Program-made: the position numbers and the translations under genes | NCBI GenBank assembly: GCA_963700785.1 | Contig: CAVOYZ010000012.1 | Coordinates: 62,001-126,000 of the forward strand | Origin: CAXMST01 sp963700785 | Lineage (GTDB): Bacteria; Actinomycetota; Thermoleophilia; Solirubrobacterales; 70-9 | Direction of reading: 5' to 3' | Length of the DNA stretch: 64,000 bases | The notes under the pieces: model-generated | The model's database searches: none | Seen by the model: the letters and a program-made list of their open reading frames with translations, nothing else | What the model was told of the DNA's origin: nothing | In this document: piece by piece, positions 40,231-49,018 of the stretch | How the letters are laid out: each line of letters starts with the position of its first letter | Position numbering within the stretch: position 1 is the first letter of the stretch

Positions 40231-40249
40231 TACTATACAAAGTAAAGTA
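40231..40249 (-). promoter_or_regulatory. Operator-like palindrome over the ABC exporter promoter
   Basis: TACTATAC-AAA-GTAAAGTA: 8-bp arms with one mismatch and a 3-bp centre, in an A/T-rich patch that stands out from the GC-rich surroundings. On the minus strand it contains the TATAGT -10 of the exporter operon. This looks like a repressor site (MarR/PadR/TetR-like in style). No regulator gene adjoins. Confidence 0.5.
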
Positions 40250-40288
40250 GGGCCGCCGGGATCGCCGGCGACTACACTCCGAGGCGCT

Positions 40289-40483
40289 TTGCATGCACCT
40301 CCGGCCGGGCTCTGCGACGCCTGCACCCACCAGCGGCTGGTGGGCACCGGCCGCGGTGCTCGCTACTCCCTCTGCCGGCTTTCCGCCACCGATCCCGCCT
40401 ACCCGAAGTACCCGCGGCTTCCGGTCGCGGCCTGCCCCGGCTTCGAGCGGCGGGAGCTGGAGTCGGAGCGGCGGGGGCAGTGA
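40289..40483 (+). CDS. Small Cys-rich protein, probable metal binder
   Basis: 64 aa with four cysteines (LCDAC near residues 9-12, C29 in YSLCRLS, C44 in VAACPGFE), the layout of a small zinc-binding protein. The YPKYPRLPVAACPGFERRE segment looks well conserved in style. TTG start at 40289, ten bases after TACACT. Divergent from the ABC exporter. No known family name; function unknown. Confidence 0.6.
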   Translation: MHAPPAGLCDACTHQRLVGTGRGARYSLCRLSATDPAYPKYPRLPVAACPGFERRELESERRGQ

Positions 40484-40599
40484 GCCCGAGGGTGTTCCGC
40501 GGCGGGCTCGCGGCGGCCGTCGCTGCGCCGGCAGGATCCGCTGCGCCGCCACCGACGGGCGGCGGCGGCGGAAGGCTCGGCCATACGAGCCCGCCCGGA

Positions 40600-41570
40600 C
40601 GCCTGGTTCGACTCGGCCGACCGCCGCATGCGGACCGAGGTGGAGCGGCCGCCTCGGCGGGCGGATCTAGGCCGGTGGTTATGTTCCGCGACGGCGCAAC
40701 CCGACGGTGGTTCGCTACGACATCGACCGTGACCACTGGCGGCGGGTGCGATCGCTGACCGATCGCCGTGCATCACCGCGCGAATGGCGGCGATGGCGAT
40801 CGGATCTCGGTTACGGCGGGCGTCGCACCGATCGGGCGAGAGGCCCACGTCGCGCCCTATCGCTACACCCCGCGACGATCGCGCCCGTCTCATCGACGGC
40901 CGCCGCCGCGCTGGCGCGCTCGAGTCGCTCGGGGAAGCTCTTGCGATCGAGGGAACGAACGACACCCGGACGGGTCACCGAGGTCACGACCGGGGCGGGC
41001 CGATGCGGCGGCTCGGCGGTGGACGGCCCGCCATCCGTCGGGTCCGCTCGCTGATGGGATGCTCAACGACGTTCGGGCCCACCGGCCGCCGAGAAGGTCA
41101 AGCTGCCGGCGCCACGGTCGCCTTCCGGACGCAGGTCGTCGGCGAGGCGATGGTCAAGGGTGGCGCCTGAACATGTTCAAGCACGTGTTCGCTGTTCCGT
41201 CGCGCGGCGGGACGACGTCGCCGATCGGCTGACGAGGGCAGGTCAAGCGGGCGTACTGGCCCCGCATCCGAGCTGGTCGACCCGGACCCCGGGCTTGTCT
41301 TCCCCCGGCAGATCCCGGCCGGCCCGGAGGGCGAGGTCTCGGACCTGCTCGCCGAGATCGAGGCCGGCCTCGGCGCCTTCGCGGACCGCCCGGTGTCGAT
41401 CTGCTGGGCGATGAAGGACATCGCGTTCACGCCACAGGTTCTCGACCAGCTCTGGCTCAACGACCTTCCCCGAGGCTGACGTGACCCGGATCGACGACGC
41501 CGGCCACTACCTCCAGGAGGACGCCTTCGAGGTGATCGTGCCGGAGCTCCTGAAGCTGCTCGACCGCTGA
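40600..41570 (+). pseudogene. Remnant of a haloalkane dehalogenase-like alpha/beta hydrolase
   Basis: Pieces of one alpha/beta hydrolase appear in order in different plus frames: WFDSA, then VVMF...RRWF (expected HGNPTWWF region), a YTPRD-like TPRDDRARLID, ALESLGEALAIEG, HDRGGPM (the nucleophile-elbow approach in dehalogenases), FRTQVVGEAMVKG, LNMFKHVF, LAPHPSW, then clean blocks LVFPRQIPAGPEGEVSDL and DRPVSICWAMKDIAFTPQVL, and finally DDAGHYLQEDAFEVIVPELL with the catalytic His and the TGA at 41568-41570. At least six frame changes are needed to read it. The surviving segments are little altered by substitutions, which suggests recent indels or local sequence errors. Confidence 0.65.
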
Positions 41571-41641
41571 GCCGTCCCCGCGGTCCCGACGCGTGAACCC
41601 TTCGGGGTGCCATCGACCCCCGGACGGTTCACCCCCGGCGT

Positions 41642-42499
41642 TCAGGCCTCCGCCGCCTCGACCGCGGGCTCGGTGCTGAGCGCGCCGGCGCTGGCGAGCA
41701 CGATCAGCGCGATCGCGGTCACCTCGCTGCTGATCAGCGACTGATCGAGCGCGATCAGCCCGACCAGCGCGGCGAACGCGGGCTCCATGCTGAGCAGGAC
41801 GCCGAAGGTGCCGGCCGGCAGGCGGGTCAGCGCCTCCATCTCGGCCAGATAGGGGATCGCGGAGCTGAGCATCGCGATCGCGATGCCGATCGCGACAAGC
41901 CGCGGGTCGAGCAGTTCGCTGCCGCCGTCGGCGACCCCGATCGGCAGCAGCAGGATCGTCGCGAACCCCATCGCGACCGCGAGTCCGGCGCGGCCGGCCG
42001 GGCCGCGACCGACTCGTGAGGAAAGCAGGATGTAGGCGCCCCAGAAGCCGCCGGCCGTGAGCGCGAAGATCACGCCGAGCGTCGAGAGGCCGTCGCCGAT
42101 GTCCGGCGCGAGCAGCAGGATGCCGCCCGCGGCGAGCGCCGTCCAGAGCAGGTCGAGCGCCCGCCGCGAGGTCGCGATCGCGACCACGAGGGGGCCGGTG
42201 AACTCGAGCGTCACCGCGATTCCGAGGGGCAGCCGGTCGAGAGCGAGAAAGAAGAAGCAGTTCATCGCCGCGAGGACGAAGCCGAAGGCGAGCACGTCCC
42301 GCAGCGTCGCCCCCTCGAGGGTGCCGCGAACCGGACGCCAGATCGCCAACAGCAGCGCGGCGGCAAACAGGGTGCGCAGAAAGACCGCGCCGCCGGGACC
42401 GAGCTCGTCGAAGACCGTCGTCGCGACGGCCGCGCCGAGCTGGACCGAGACGACCCCGACCATGACCAGGCCGGCGGCGCCGAGCCGCTCGCCGCTCAT
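41642..42499 (-). CDS. EamA/RhtA-like DMT transporter
   Basis: 285 aa with ten hydrophobic helices in two EamA repeats: the first (LVMVGVVSVQLGAAVATTVF to the ALDRLPLGIAVTLEFTGPLV block) and the second (LTAGGFWGAYILLSSRVGRG to TRLPAGTFGVLLSMEPAFAAL). The LGIAVTLEFTGPL and SMEPAFAALVG motifs are typical of RhtA/YdcZ-related threonine or homoserine exporters. The substrate here is not determined. Divergent from glycerate kinase. Confidence 0.85.
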   Translation of the reverse strand: MSGERLGAAGLVMVGVVSVQLGAAVATTVFDELGPGGAVFLRTLFAAALLLAIWRPVRGTLEGATLRDVLAFGFVLAAMNCFFFLALDRLPLGIAVTLEFTGPLVVAIATSRRALDLLWTALAAGGILLLAPDIGDGLSTLGVIFALTAGGFWGAYILLSSRVGRGPAGRAGLAVAMGFATILLLPIGVADGGSELLDPRLVAIGIAIAMLSSAIPYLAEMEALTRLPAGTFGVLLSMEPAFAALVGLIALDQSLISSEVTAIALIVLASAGALSTEPAVEAAEA

Positions 42500-42581
42500 C
42501 CGCCGCTCCGGCTGGGCGTCGGCAGCTCGTCCGGGCTTCGTCGGGTCTGCGGCTCCATGTCGTAATCATGATCGCCGCAGG

Positions 42582-43527
42582 ATGAGAACCCTGGTCGCGC
42601 CCGACAAGTTCAAGGGGACCTACTCCGCCGGGGAGGTCGCCGATGCGATCTGCGCGGCGCTGGGCCCCGATGCTGATCGCTGTCCCGTCGCCGACGGCGG
42701 CGACGGGACCGCCGCCGTGCTACTCGAGGCGAGCGGCGGTCGCTGGGTCGAGGCCGGGGCACACGATGCATTGGGCGAACCGATCAGCGCCCGATTCGCC
42801 CTGCTCGGGCGTGGGGAGGAGGCGGTTGTCGAGGTTGCCGAGGCGTCCGGCCTGGCGCGACTCGTGGGCCGCGAGCTGCGCCCGCTGGAGGCGAGCAGCG
42901 CGGGCACCGGCGAGCTGATCGCGGCGGCGGTCAAGTCCGGCGCGCGGCGGGTGCTGGTCGCCTGTGGCGGCAGCGCGACCACCGATGGGGGCCTCGGGGC
43001 GCTGGCTCGATTCGATCCCGCGGCGGCGGAGGTCGTCTGTCTCTGCGACGTCTCCGATGCGTTCGCGGGCGCGCTCCGCTACGCGCCTCAGAAGGGGGCC
43101 GCGCCGGAGCAGCTGCCCGAGCTGGAGGCGAGGCTCGAGGCGATCGCCGCCGAGCTGCCCCACGATCCCTCGCGGCTTCCGTTCACCGGCGCCGCGGGCG
43201 GCCTCGCCGGCGGGCTCTGGGCGCATGGCGCCCGGCTCGTCCCCGGCGCCCACCACGTGCTTGCCGCGATCGACTTCGAGCTGGCGGCTCGCCGCGGCGG
43301 ATGCGGTGATCACCGGCGAGGGATGTCTGGACGAGACCTCGTTCGCCGGCAAGGCCGTCGGCGAGGTCGCCTCCCGCGCCGCGGCCGCGGGTCGGCCTTG
43401 TCACGCGATCGTCGGAATCGATCGGCTGGTCGGGTCGCCACGCGGGCGCTTCGCGACGATCGCCGAGGCGGAGACGACGGAGTCGATCGCCGCCGCTGCG
43501 GCGGCGATCGGGCGACCGCTCGCCTGA
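42582..43527 (+). CDS. Glycerate kinase (single frameshift)
   Basis: Phosphorylates D-glycerate (to 2- or 3-phosphoglycerate) using ATP; GlxK/GarK family. The N-terminus MRTLVAPDKFKGTYSAGEVADAI is canonical; VADGGDGTAAVL, ACGGSATTDGGLG and FTGAAGGLAGGL follow. At about 43293 an extra C breaks the frame after DFELAAR; the next frame continues AADAVITGEGCLDETSFAGK to the stop at 43525-43527, giving about 314 aa. As sequenced, the first frame runs on into the next gene. Probably an indel error or a very recent mutation, since both halves are well conserved. Confidence 0.85.
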
Positions 43528-43580
43528 GCGGTCCCGTATGGTTCGCGGCTGTTGGCTGGGGACCCGGAGGAGGAGAGACC

Positions 43581-46028
43581 TTGAAGCGTCTGGCAGGACT
43601 CGTTGTGGCAGTTGCGATGGGCGTCGGCGTGGGCGCGTCCGGCGCGCAGGCGAAGGACTACGCGGAGATCGCGCGGAACATCGTTCCGTCTGGCCAGTAC
43701 GGCGGGCTTCCGATCCCGGCCGCGCCGACGAGCAGGCGAACATGTACGACGACCTGACGCCCGCTCTTCGACCAGGTGACGAGCGCCGACTTCGACGACA
43801 AGTTCAAGTCGGAGGTGTTCGGCGTCGGCCCGGACGGCCCGACCGTCGAGGAGATCGGTGCCCGCGCTCGACAGTGACGATCGTTCGCGACCGGTTCAAC
43901 GTTCCGCACGTGACCGGGCAAGACGATGGCCGACGGCGTCTGGGCTTCCGGCTACCTGCTGGCCGAGGACCGGGGGCTCCTGCTCCAACAGGCTCGCTAT
44001 GCGACGCGGGTCGCGGCGATCGACGTACCGAACATCACGGCACTCGGCCTGATCACCAGCCTGCAGCCGTTCGTGCCCTCGGACCGCACCGAGCGCGAGA
44101 TCGCGAAGCAGACCGACGTGCTTGAGAACACCAAGCAGGGCCGCAAGGTGCTCGCCGATATCGACACCTTCATCGAGGGCATCAACGCCTATCTGCAGGC
44201 GAACAGCCCCGCGACCCAGCCCTGGACCCGCAACGACGTCTACGCGGTCAACGCGCTCAAGGGGCAGTTCCTCGGCGAGGGTGGCGGCGACGAGGCCCGT
44301 CGCACCGAGTTCCTCTCCGGGCTTCAGGGTCAGTACAGCTCCGGCAAGGCGATGAGCATCTTCAACGACCTGCGCCAGTTCAGGAACCGCGAGCTGCCGA
44401 CGACGATCGACGGCAAGTTCCCCTACGGCGGGATCCCGAAGCAGGCGAAGGGCAACGTGATCATCGATCACGACAGCTACGAGCGCACCTCGCCGACGCC
44501 GACCAGCGCGCTGGCGAGGAAGGCCGACGTCGACGCCGGCCCCGCCTCCAACACCCTGCAGATCAACGCGGATCGCTCCAACACGGGCAACCCGCTGATG
44601 GTCGGCGGCCCCCAGATCGGCTACTTCTATCCCGGCTTCACCTACGAGATCGACATGCACGCCGGCAAGATGCAGTGGCGCGGCGTCACCTCGGCTCCGT
44701 TCCCGGGCTATCTGCTGATCGGCCGCAGCGAGGACTTCGCCGTGACTCTGACCTCGGCGAGCGCCGACATCATCGACCAGTACGCGCTGACGCTCTGCGG
44801 CGGCTCGGACGAGAAGTACCGCTACAAGGGCAAGTGCAAGTCGATGCGGAACTTCAACGCGGGCACGCTCTCGGGCGAGCCGGTCAAGTTCCTGACGACG
44901 AAGTACGGCTCGGTCACGGGCTATGCGACCGTCGACGGGGAGAAGGTGGCGATTGCTCAGAAGCGCTCGAGCTACGGGCGCGACGTGCGCGACCAGCTCT
45001 TCTTCCGCAAGCTCTCGACCGGGGCGGTGAAGGACAAGAAGTCGTTCTACCGGGCCGCCAACAAGACCCCGCAGACGTTCAACTCCTTCTACATGGACGA
45101 CACCGACAACGCGGTGTTCACCAGCGGCAGGCTGCCGATCCGCCCGAGAAAGCTCGACCCGGGCCTGCTCGCGAAGGGCAACGGCAAGTGGGACTGGAAG
45201 GGCTTCGCCAGTCGCGATGACCACCCACACGGCAAGAACCCGAGCAGCGGGGCGATGGTCAACTGGAACCAGACCGTAGCCCGTGGCTTCGGCGCCGCCG
45301 ACGATCAGTGGGGACGGTCCGGCAGCGTCGCCCGCGTCGACATGCTGAACCGCAACCTCAGCCGGCTCGAGGAGAACGGCAAGTGGGACCTCCCAGCGGT
45401 CGCCTCGGCGATGAACGCCGCCGCGACGCAGGACATCCGGGCGATCGACACGGTGCCGCTGCTCGCGCAGCTGCTCGACGGCACCACCGCTCCTAACCCC
45501 CAGGCACAGCAGATGCTCGACCTGATGGTGCAGTGGCGCGCTGACGGCGGCAACCGGCTCGACACCGACGGTAACGGCGACATTGACAATCCCGGGGCCG
45601 CGATCATGGACGGCGCCTGGACCGAGGTCGCCGATGCCCTGATGGAGCCACGGATCGGCTCCCAGCTCGACGAGCTCAACTCGCTGTTCTCACGGTTCGA
45701 CGCGCCGCCCGGCGGCCAGTACAGCGGTTGGTACCAGTACTTCGACCGCGACATCCGGACGCTGCTGGGCCTCAAGAACGGTGCACCGTTCAGCATCAGC
45801 TACTGCGGCAAGGGCAACCTGGCCAAGTGCCAGGCCGCGATCTGGGCGGCGATCGCCAAGGCCGGCGGGCAGCTCGAGATCGATCAGGGCAGCGCCGACC
45901 CCGCGGACTGGCGCGCAGATGCGACGGCCGAGGAGATCAACTTCGTGCCGCTGCCGCTGAAGACGATGGCGTACACGAACCGGCCGAGCGGGATCCAGCA
46001 GGTGATCAGCTTCGACGGCGGTCGCTGA
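43581..46028 (+). CDS. Penicillin acylase family Ntn-hydrolase, copy 1 (N-terminus frameshifted)
   Basis: A secreted two-chain Ntn-hydrolase precursor of about 815 aa. The TTG at 43581 has a strong GGAGGAGGAG ribosome-binding site and opens a Sec signal peptide (LVVAVAMGVGVGASGAQA), then IVPSGQYGGLP. Between about 43725 and 43925 at least five single-base shifts interrupt the frame, although the pieces (MYDDLTP, ADFDDKFKSEVFGVGPDG, TIVRDRFNVPHVTG, KTMADGVWASG) read on in order. From 43926 the frame is intact to the stop. The nucleophile Ser of the beta chain is predicted at 44547-44549 (ASNTLQI, followed by MVGGPQIGY). Family members hydrolyse penicillins, acyl-homoserine lactones or other amides. 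A paralogue lies at 54452. Confidence 0.85.
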
Positions 46029-46060
46029 GCCGGCGTCGAACCAAGCCCGGGAACGAAAAA

Positions 46061-46080
46061 GCGGGCCCCGAGGGGCCCGC
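46061..46080 (-). terminator. Bidirectional intrinsic terminator
   Basis: Stem GCGGGCCCC/GGGGCCCGC (9 bp, 2-base loop). On the minus strand it is followed by five T residues, a textbook terminator for the gene at 46123; on the plus strand TTCTC follows, weaker but usable for the acylase. Confidence 0.8.
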
Positions 46081-46122
46081 TTCTCGTAGCTGCCGGCACT
46101 GCGGCCGGCTTCAGGCCACGCC

Positions 46123-46515
46123 TCAGCCGTTGAGGACCTTGGCCTTCGCCTGCTCGAACTCGGCCTCGGAGAGGTTCCCCTTCGCCTTCTGGTCGGCGAG
46201 CTTCGCGATCTCGTCCGCGTGCGAGGCGCCGGCGGTCTCCCGCACGTAGCTGTCGAACTGCGCCTGCGCGTCCTGCTGCTCCTTGATCGCCCGCTCGCGC
46301 ATCCCGTCACCGCGCGCGATCAGATAGATCAGGGCGGTCAGGAACGGGATGAAGATCAGGAAGAAGATCCAGACCGCCTTCCACCACCCCGACAGCTCGT
46401 GGTCGCGGAACAGGTCGGCGATGATCGTGAACAGGACCATGATCCATGCCACGAAGACAAATACGGCGAGCACGGTCAACAGCCCTTGCCCGAACGTGTA
46501 TTCAGCGAGAATCAT
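46123..46515 (-). CDS. Membrane protein with PLDc_N and SHOCT domains
   Basis: 130 aa. Two N-terminal helices (LLTVLAVFVFVAWIMVLFTI and VWIFFLIFIPFLTALIYLIA) with the FRDHELSGWWKAVW link match the phospholipase D N-terminal (PLDc_N) membrane domain. The end (DEIAKLADQKAKGNLSEAEF) is a SHOCT motif, a short helical oligomerisation domain. No enzyme domain is present; a membrane adaptor role is likely. AAGGAG nine bases before the ATG. Confidence 0.85.
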   Translation of the reverse strand: MILAEYTFGQGLLTVLAVFVFVAWIMVLFTIIADLFRDHELSGWWKAVWIFFLIFIPFLTALIYLIARGDGMRERAIKEQQDAQAQFDSYVRETAGASHADEIAKLADQKAKGNLSEAEFEQAKAKVLNG

Positions 46516-46607
46516 TCAGTGGGACTCCTTCTTGGTTGGGAATCGGCAGGCTAGCCGCCGGGGCCCGGATCGGGTCTTGCGGGTCGGCCGTGGTCGAGAG
46601 CCCGGCC

Positions 46608-46883
46608 TCAGCCGTACTCGCGGTAGCGGGAGCCGCTCAGGTACGAGCCGAGGTCGAAGACGAAGGCGAGGATCACGATGAACCACTCGAAACCGAGCAC
46701 CCCGTCGGAGCCGGTGCCCCACATCGCCGCGTAGGCGAGGGTCGTCCAAGGCAGCAGGAAGAAGCCGAGAAAGGGCACGAACCAGTCGTCGTAGGCGCGG
46801 CTCAACAGGTCGCTGAAGATCCAGATCGCGAACAGCGCCAGGCGCGGCGAGAACAGAGCCAGGAGGACGACCAGACAGCCCAC
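46608..46883 (-). CDS. Small membrane protein, unknown function
   Basis: 91 aa with three hydrophobic helices (VVLLALFSPRLALFAIWIF, FVPFLGFFLLPWTTLAYAAM, LGFEWFIVILAFVFDLGSYL) and a YREYG end. The GTG at 46883 is chosen because TAGGGT ends seven bases before it. Similar small proteins are common in this class of bacteria next to other membrane genes. Divergent from phoD with a 70-bp spacer. Confidence 0.65.
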   Translation of the reverse strand: MGCLVVLLALFSPRLALFAIWIFSDLLSRAYDDWFVPFLGFFLLPWTTLAYAAMWGTGSDGVLGFEWFIVILAFVFDLGSYLSGSRYREYG

Positions 46884-46953
46884 GGGCGCGACCCTACACG
46901 CTGTAGGCTGGTGAGCGGATCCAGTCGGCGTTCCGAGACCTGGGAGGAATCGA

Positions 46954-48537
46954 ATGACACCGAGGCGGGCAATCAGCGCGGCGGTAGTGGCCATGGCCCT
47001 GGGGTCGCTGATCGCGGCCCCGGCCGAGGCGCGGGTCAAGGGCTTCTCGCTCGGCGTCGCGGCCGGCGAGGTCAGCTCCCACTCGGCGAAGATCTGGGGC
47101 CACGCGGACGGCACCGGCAAGGTCACCGCCACGGTCGCCCGCGACCGCCGGATGCGCCGGGTCGTCGCCAGGGCCAGGCTGCGGGCGAAGCGCGCCAACG
47201 ACGGGACCGTGCAGAAGACGATTCGCCGATTGAAGCCCGGGAAGACCTACTGGTATCGCTTCTGCCGAGGCTCGCGACCCTGCAGCGACAGGGGCCGGTT
47301 CGAGACCGCGCCGTCCAGCCGTCGCTCGGAAACGATTCGGTTCGCGGTCACCGGCGACGCCGACCCGACCCCGCTGCCCGGGGAGTCGACGCCCTTCTAC
47401 GGCACCTACGAGGCGTTCAAGGCGATGCGTCGCGAGCGCAACGACTTCAACGTGTTCATGGGGGACACGATCTACTCCGACACCGGCGTCGACGGGCCGC
47501 CGGCGCTGACCGCGGAGCAGAAGTGGGCCAAGTACGCGCAGGGGCTCGAGCTCAAGAACCTCCGCAAGCTGCGCGGGTCCGGCGGCTTCTACTCCCACTG
47601 GGACGACCACGAGTTCATCAACGACTTCTCGGTGCCCGAGGACGGCGAGGCGCTCTATCGGGCCGGGGTCAGGGCCTTCACCGACTACGCACCGGTCGGC
47701 TACAGCTCCAGGGACGGCCTCTACCGAACCTTCCGCTGGGGCGACAACGTCGAGCTGTTCTTCCTCGACGAGCGCTCGTTCAGAAGTGCCAAGGCATCGG
47801 CCGGCGGGACCTGCGACAACCCGGACACGAGCTCCCCCGACCTCGCGGCGACCGCCCCGGTCGCGAAGCGCAACCTGTTCTCGCTGCTGATCCCCTCGCT
47901 CGCGGAGGCTGTCTCGCAGGCCTGCAAGGACGCGATCAACGATCCGCAGCGGACGATGCTGGGCGGGCGGCAGCTGCGGCGCTTCCTCAAGGACGTCGAG
48001 AGCTCGGACGCCCGCTGGAAGCTGATCATGAACGAGACGCCGATCCAGCAGTTCTACGGGCTCCCCTACGACCGCTGGGAGGGATACGCCTACGAGCGCG
48101 TCAAGCTCCTGCAGGAGTTGCAGAAGCGCAACGTCCGCAACGTCGTCTTCTTCACCACCGACACCCATGCGGCGTTCGCCAACGTGGTCCGCGAGCGGAC
48201 CTACGATGACGACGTCGCGCCCGCCAATGCGAGCGCGACGGCGAGCGACACCCCCTACCACGACTACATCATCGGGCCGGTTGCCACGGCCCAGTTCTGG
48301 GTTGAGATCGACGACGTGACCGGCAGCGCCGGCAACGGCGAGCTGCTCTCAGAGGTCTTCTTCAAGCCCGATCCGCCGGTCGGCGTCGGGATGGCCTGCT
48401 CGCAGGGCGATCAGAACAGCTATGCCCAGGTCCTGGCGAAGAAGAAGCGGCTGAAGATCGACTACAAGACCGAGACCGGCGACCCGGTGGTGGACGTCGA
48501 CGGCAGCACCTGCGGACCCTACGTGCTGAAGCGCTAG
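46954..48537 (+). CDS. PhoD-type alkaline phosphatase, secreted
   Basis: 527 aa. Signal peptide MTPRRAISAAVVAMALGSLI ending at AEA; the RR is followed by AIS, so Sec or Tat export are both possible. A PhoD N-terminal beta domain (about 30-120) precedes the metallophosphatase domain: VTGDADPT, VFMGDTIYSDTG, SHWDDHEFINDF, NETPIQQFYG and TTDTHAAFAN carry the metal ligands. It releases phosphate from phosphodiesters or monoesters outside the cell. GGAGGAAT ribosome-binding site. No PHO box was identified by eye. Confidence 0.9.
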   Translation: MTPRRAISAAVVAMALGSLIAAPAEARVKGFSLGVAAGEVSSHSAKIWGHADGTGKVTATVARDRRMRRVVARARLRAKRANDGTVQKTIRRLKPGKTYWYRFCRGSRPCSDRGRFETAPSSRRSETIRFAVTGDADPTPLPGESTPFYGTYEAFKAMRRERNDFNVFMGDTIYSDTGVDGPPALTAEQKWAKYAQGLELKNLRKLRGSGGFYSHWDDHEFINDFSVPEDGEALYRAGVRAFTDYAPVGYSSRDGLYRTFRWGDNVELFFLDERSFRSAKASAGGTCDNPDTSSPDLAATAPVAKRNLFSLLIPSLAEAVSQACKDAINDPQRTMLGGRQLRRFLKDVESSDARWKLIMNETPIQQFYGLPYDRWEGYAYERVKLLQELQKRNVRNVVFFTTDTHAAFANVVRERTYDDDVAPANASATASDTPYHDYIIGPVATAQFWVEIDDVTGSAGNGELLSEVFFKPDPPVGVGMACSQGDQNSYAQVLAKKKRLKIDYKTETGDPVVDVDGSTCGPYVLKR

Positions 48538-48743
48538 CCGGAGCCGGGCGCGACCTTCCAGCCGGTCGCCCGGTGCTTGACGTGGCCGGCCGCTACCAGC
48601 TCGTCCAGCGCCCGTTCGACCTCGGCCTTGTCGACGCCCTCCGGAACCGAGGGTCCGGTCACGATCAGGCTCGGCGTGTTCAACGTCGGCTGCTCCGTGA
48701 GGCTCTCGAGGACGGCCGCTGCGATCTCGCTCAGTTCGCTCAC
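48534..48743 (-). CDS. Small winged-helix-like hypothetical protein
   Basis: 69 aa. The pattern EIAAAVLESLTEQPTLNTPSL, then DKAEVERALDELVAAGHVKH and RATGWKVAPG resembles a small winged-helix module (three helices plus a wing). No partner domain. It overlaps the phoD stop by 4 bp, tail to tail. Function unknown. Confidence 0.6.
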   Translation of the reverse strand: MSELSEIAAAVLESLTEQPTLNTPSLIVTGPSVPEGVDKAEVERALDELVAAGHVKHRATGWKVAPGSG

Positions 48744-48825
48744 GGCGGGGCAGAATAGCTACTGAGCCGGGCCGCAGACGCCAGGTCGCGGTCGCCCCCC
48801 GGGCTGCGTCCGCGGCCCGGGCTGC

Positions 48826-49018
48826 TAGGGTGGACGGCGTCGGGCAGCCCCCGCACAGCACTCTGAGGCTGAGATACGGGCGCCCGAGAGGTTCTTTTTC
48901 TTCGTAGCGCCACCGCATCGAGCGGTACTCACGGCGCCCTCCGGGGACTCTCGAATCTCCCCTACATATCCCACGTGCCGGAACCTCCGGCACCGCTCGA
49001 CAAGGAGCACGACTTCAC
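48826..49018 (+). promoter_or_regulatory. Structured 5' leader of the DEAD-box helicase gene
   Basis: About 190 bases without coding potential between a TAGGGT element near 48826 and the helicase ATG. It includes a pyrimidine tract (GGTTCTTTTTCTTCG), a TACATAT patch near 48963, and a perfect hairpin GTGCCGG-AACCT-CCGGCAC at 48975-48993, followed by AAGGAG 11 bases before the start. Long structured leaders are typical of cold-shock-type RNA helicase genes; control is inferred, not shown. Confidence 0.5.
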
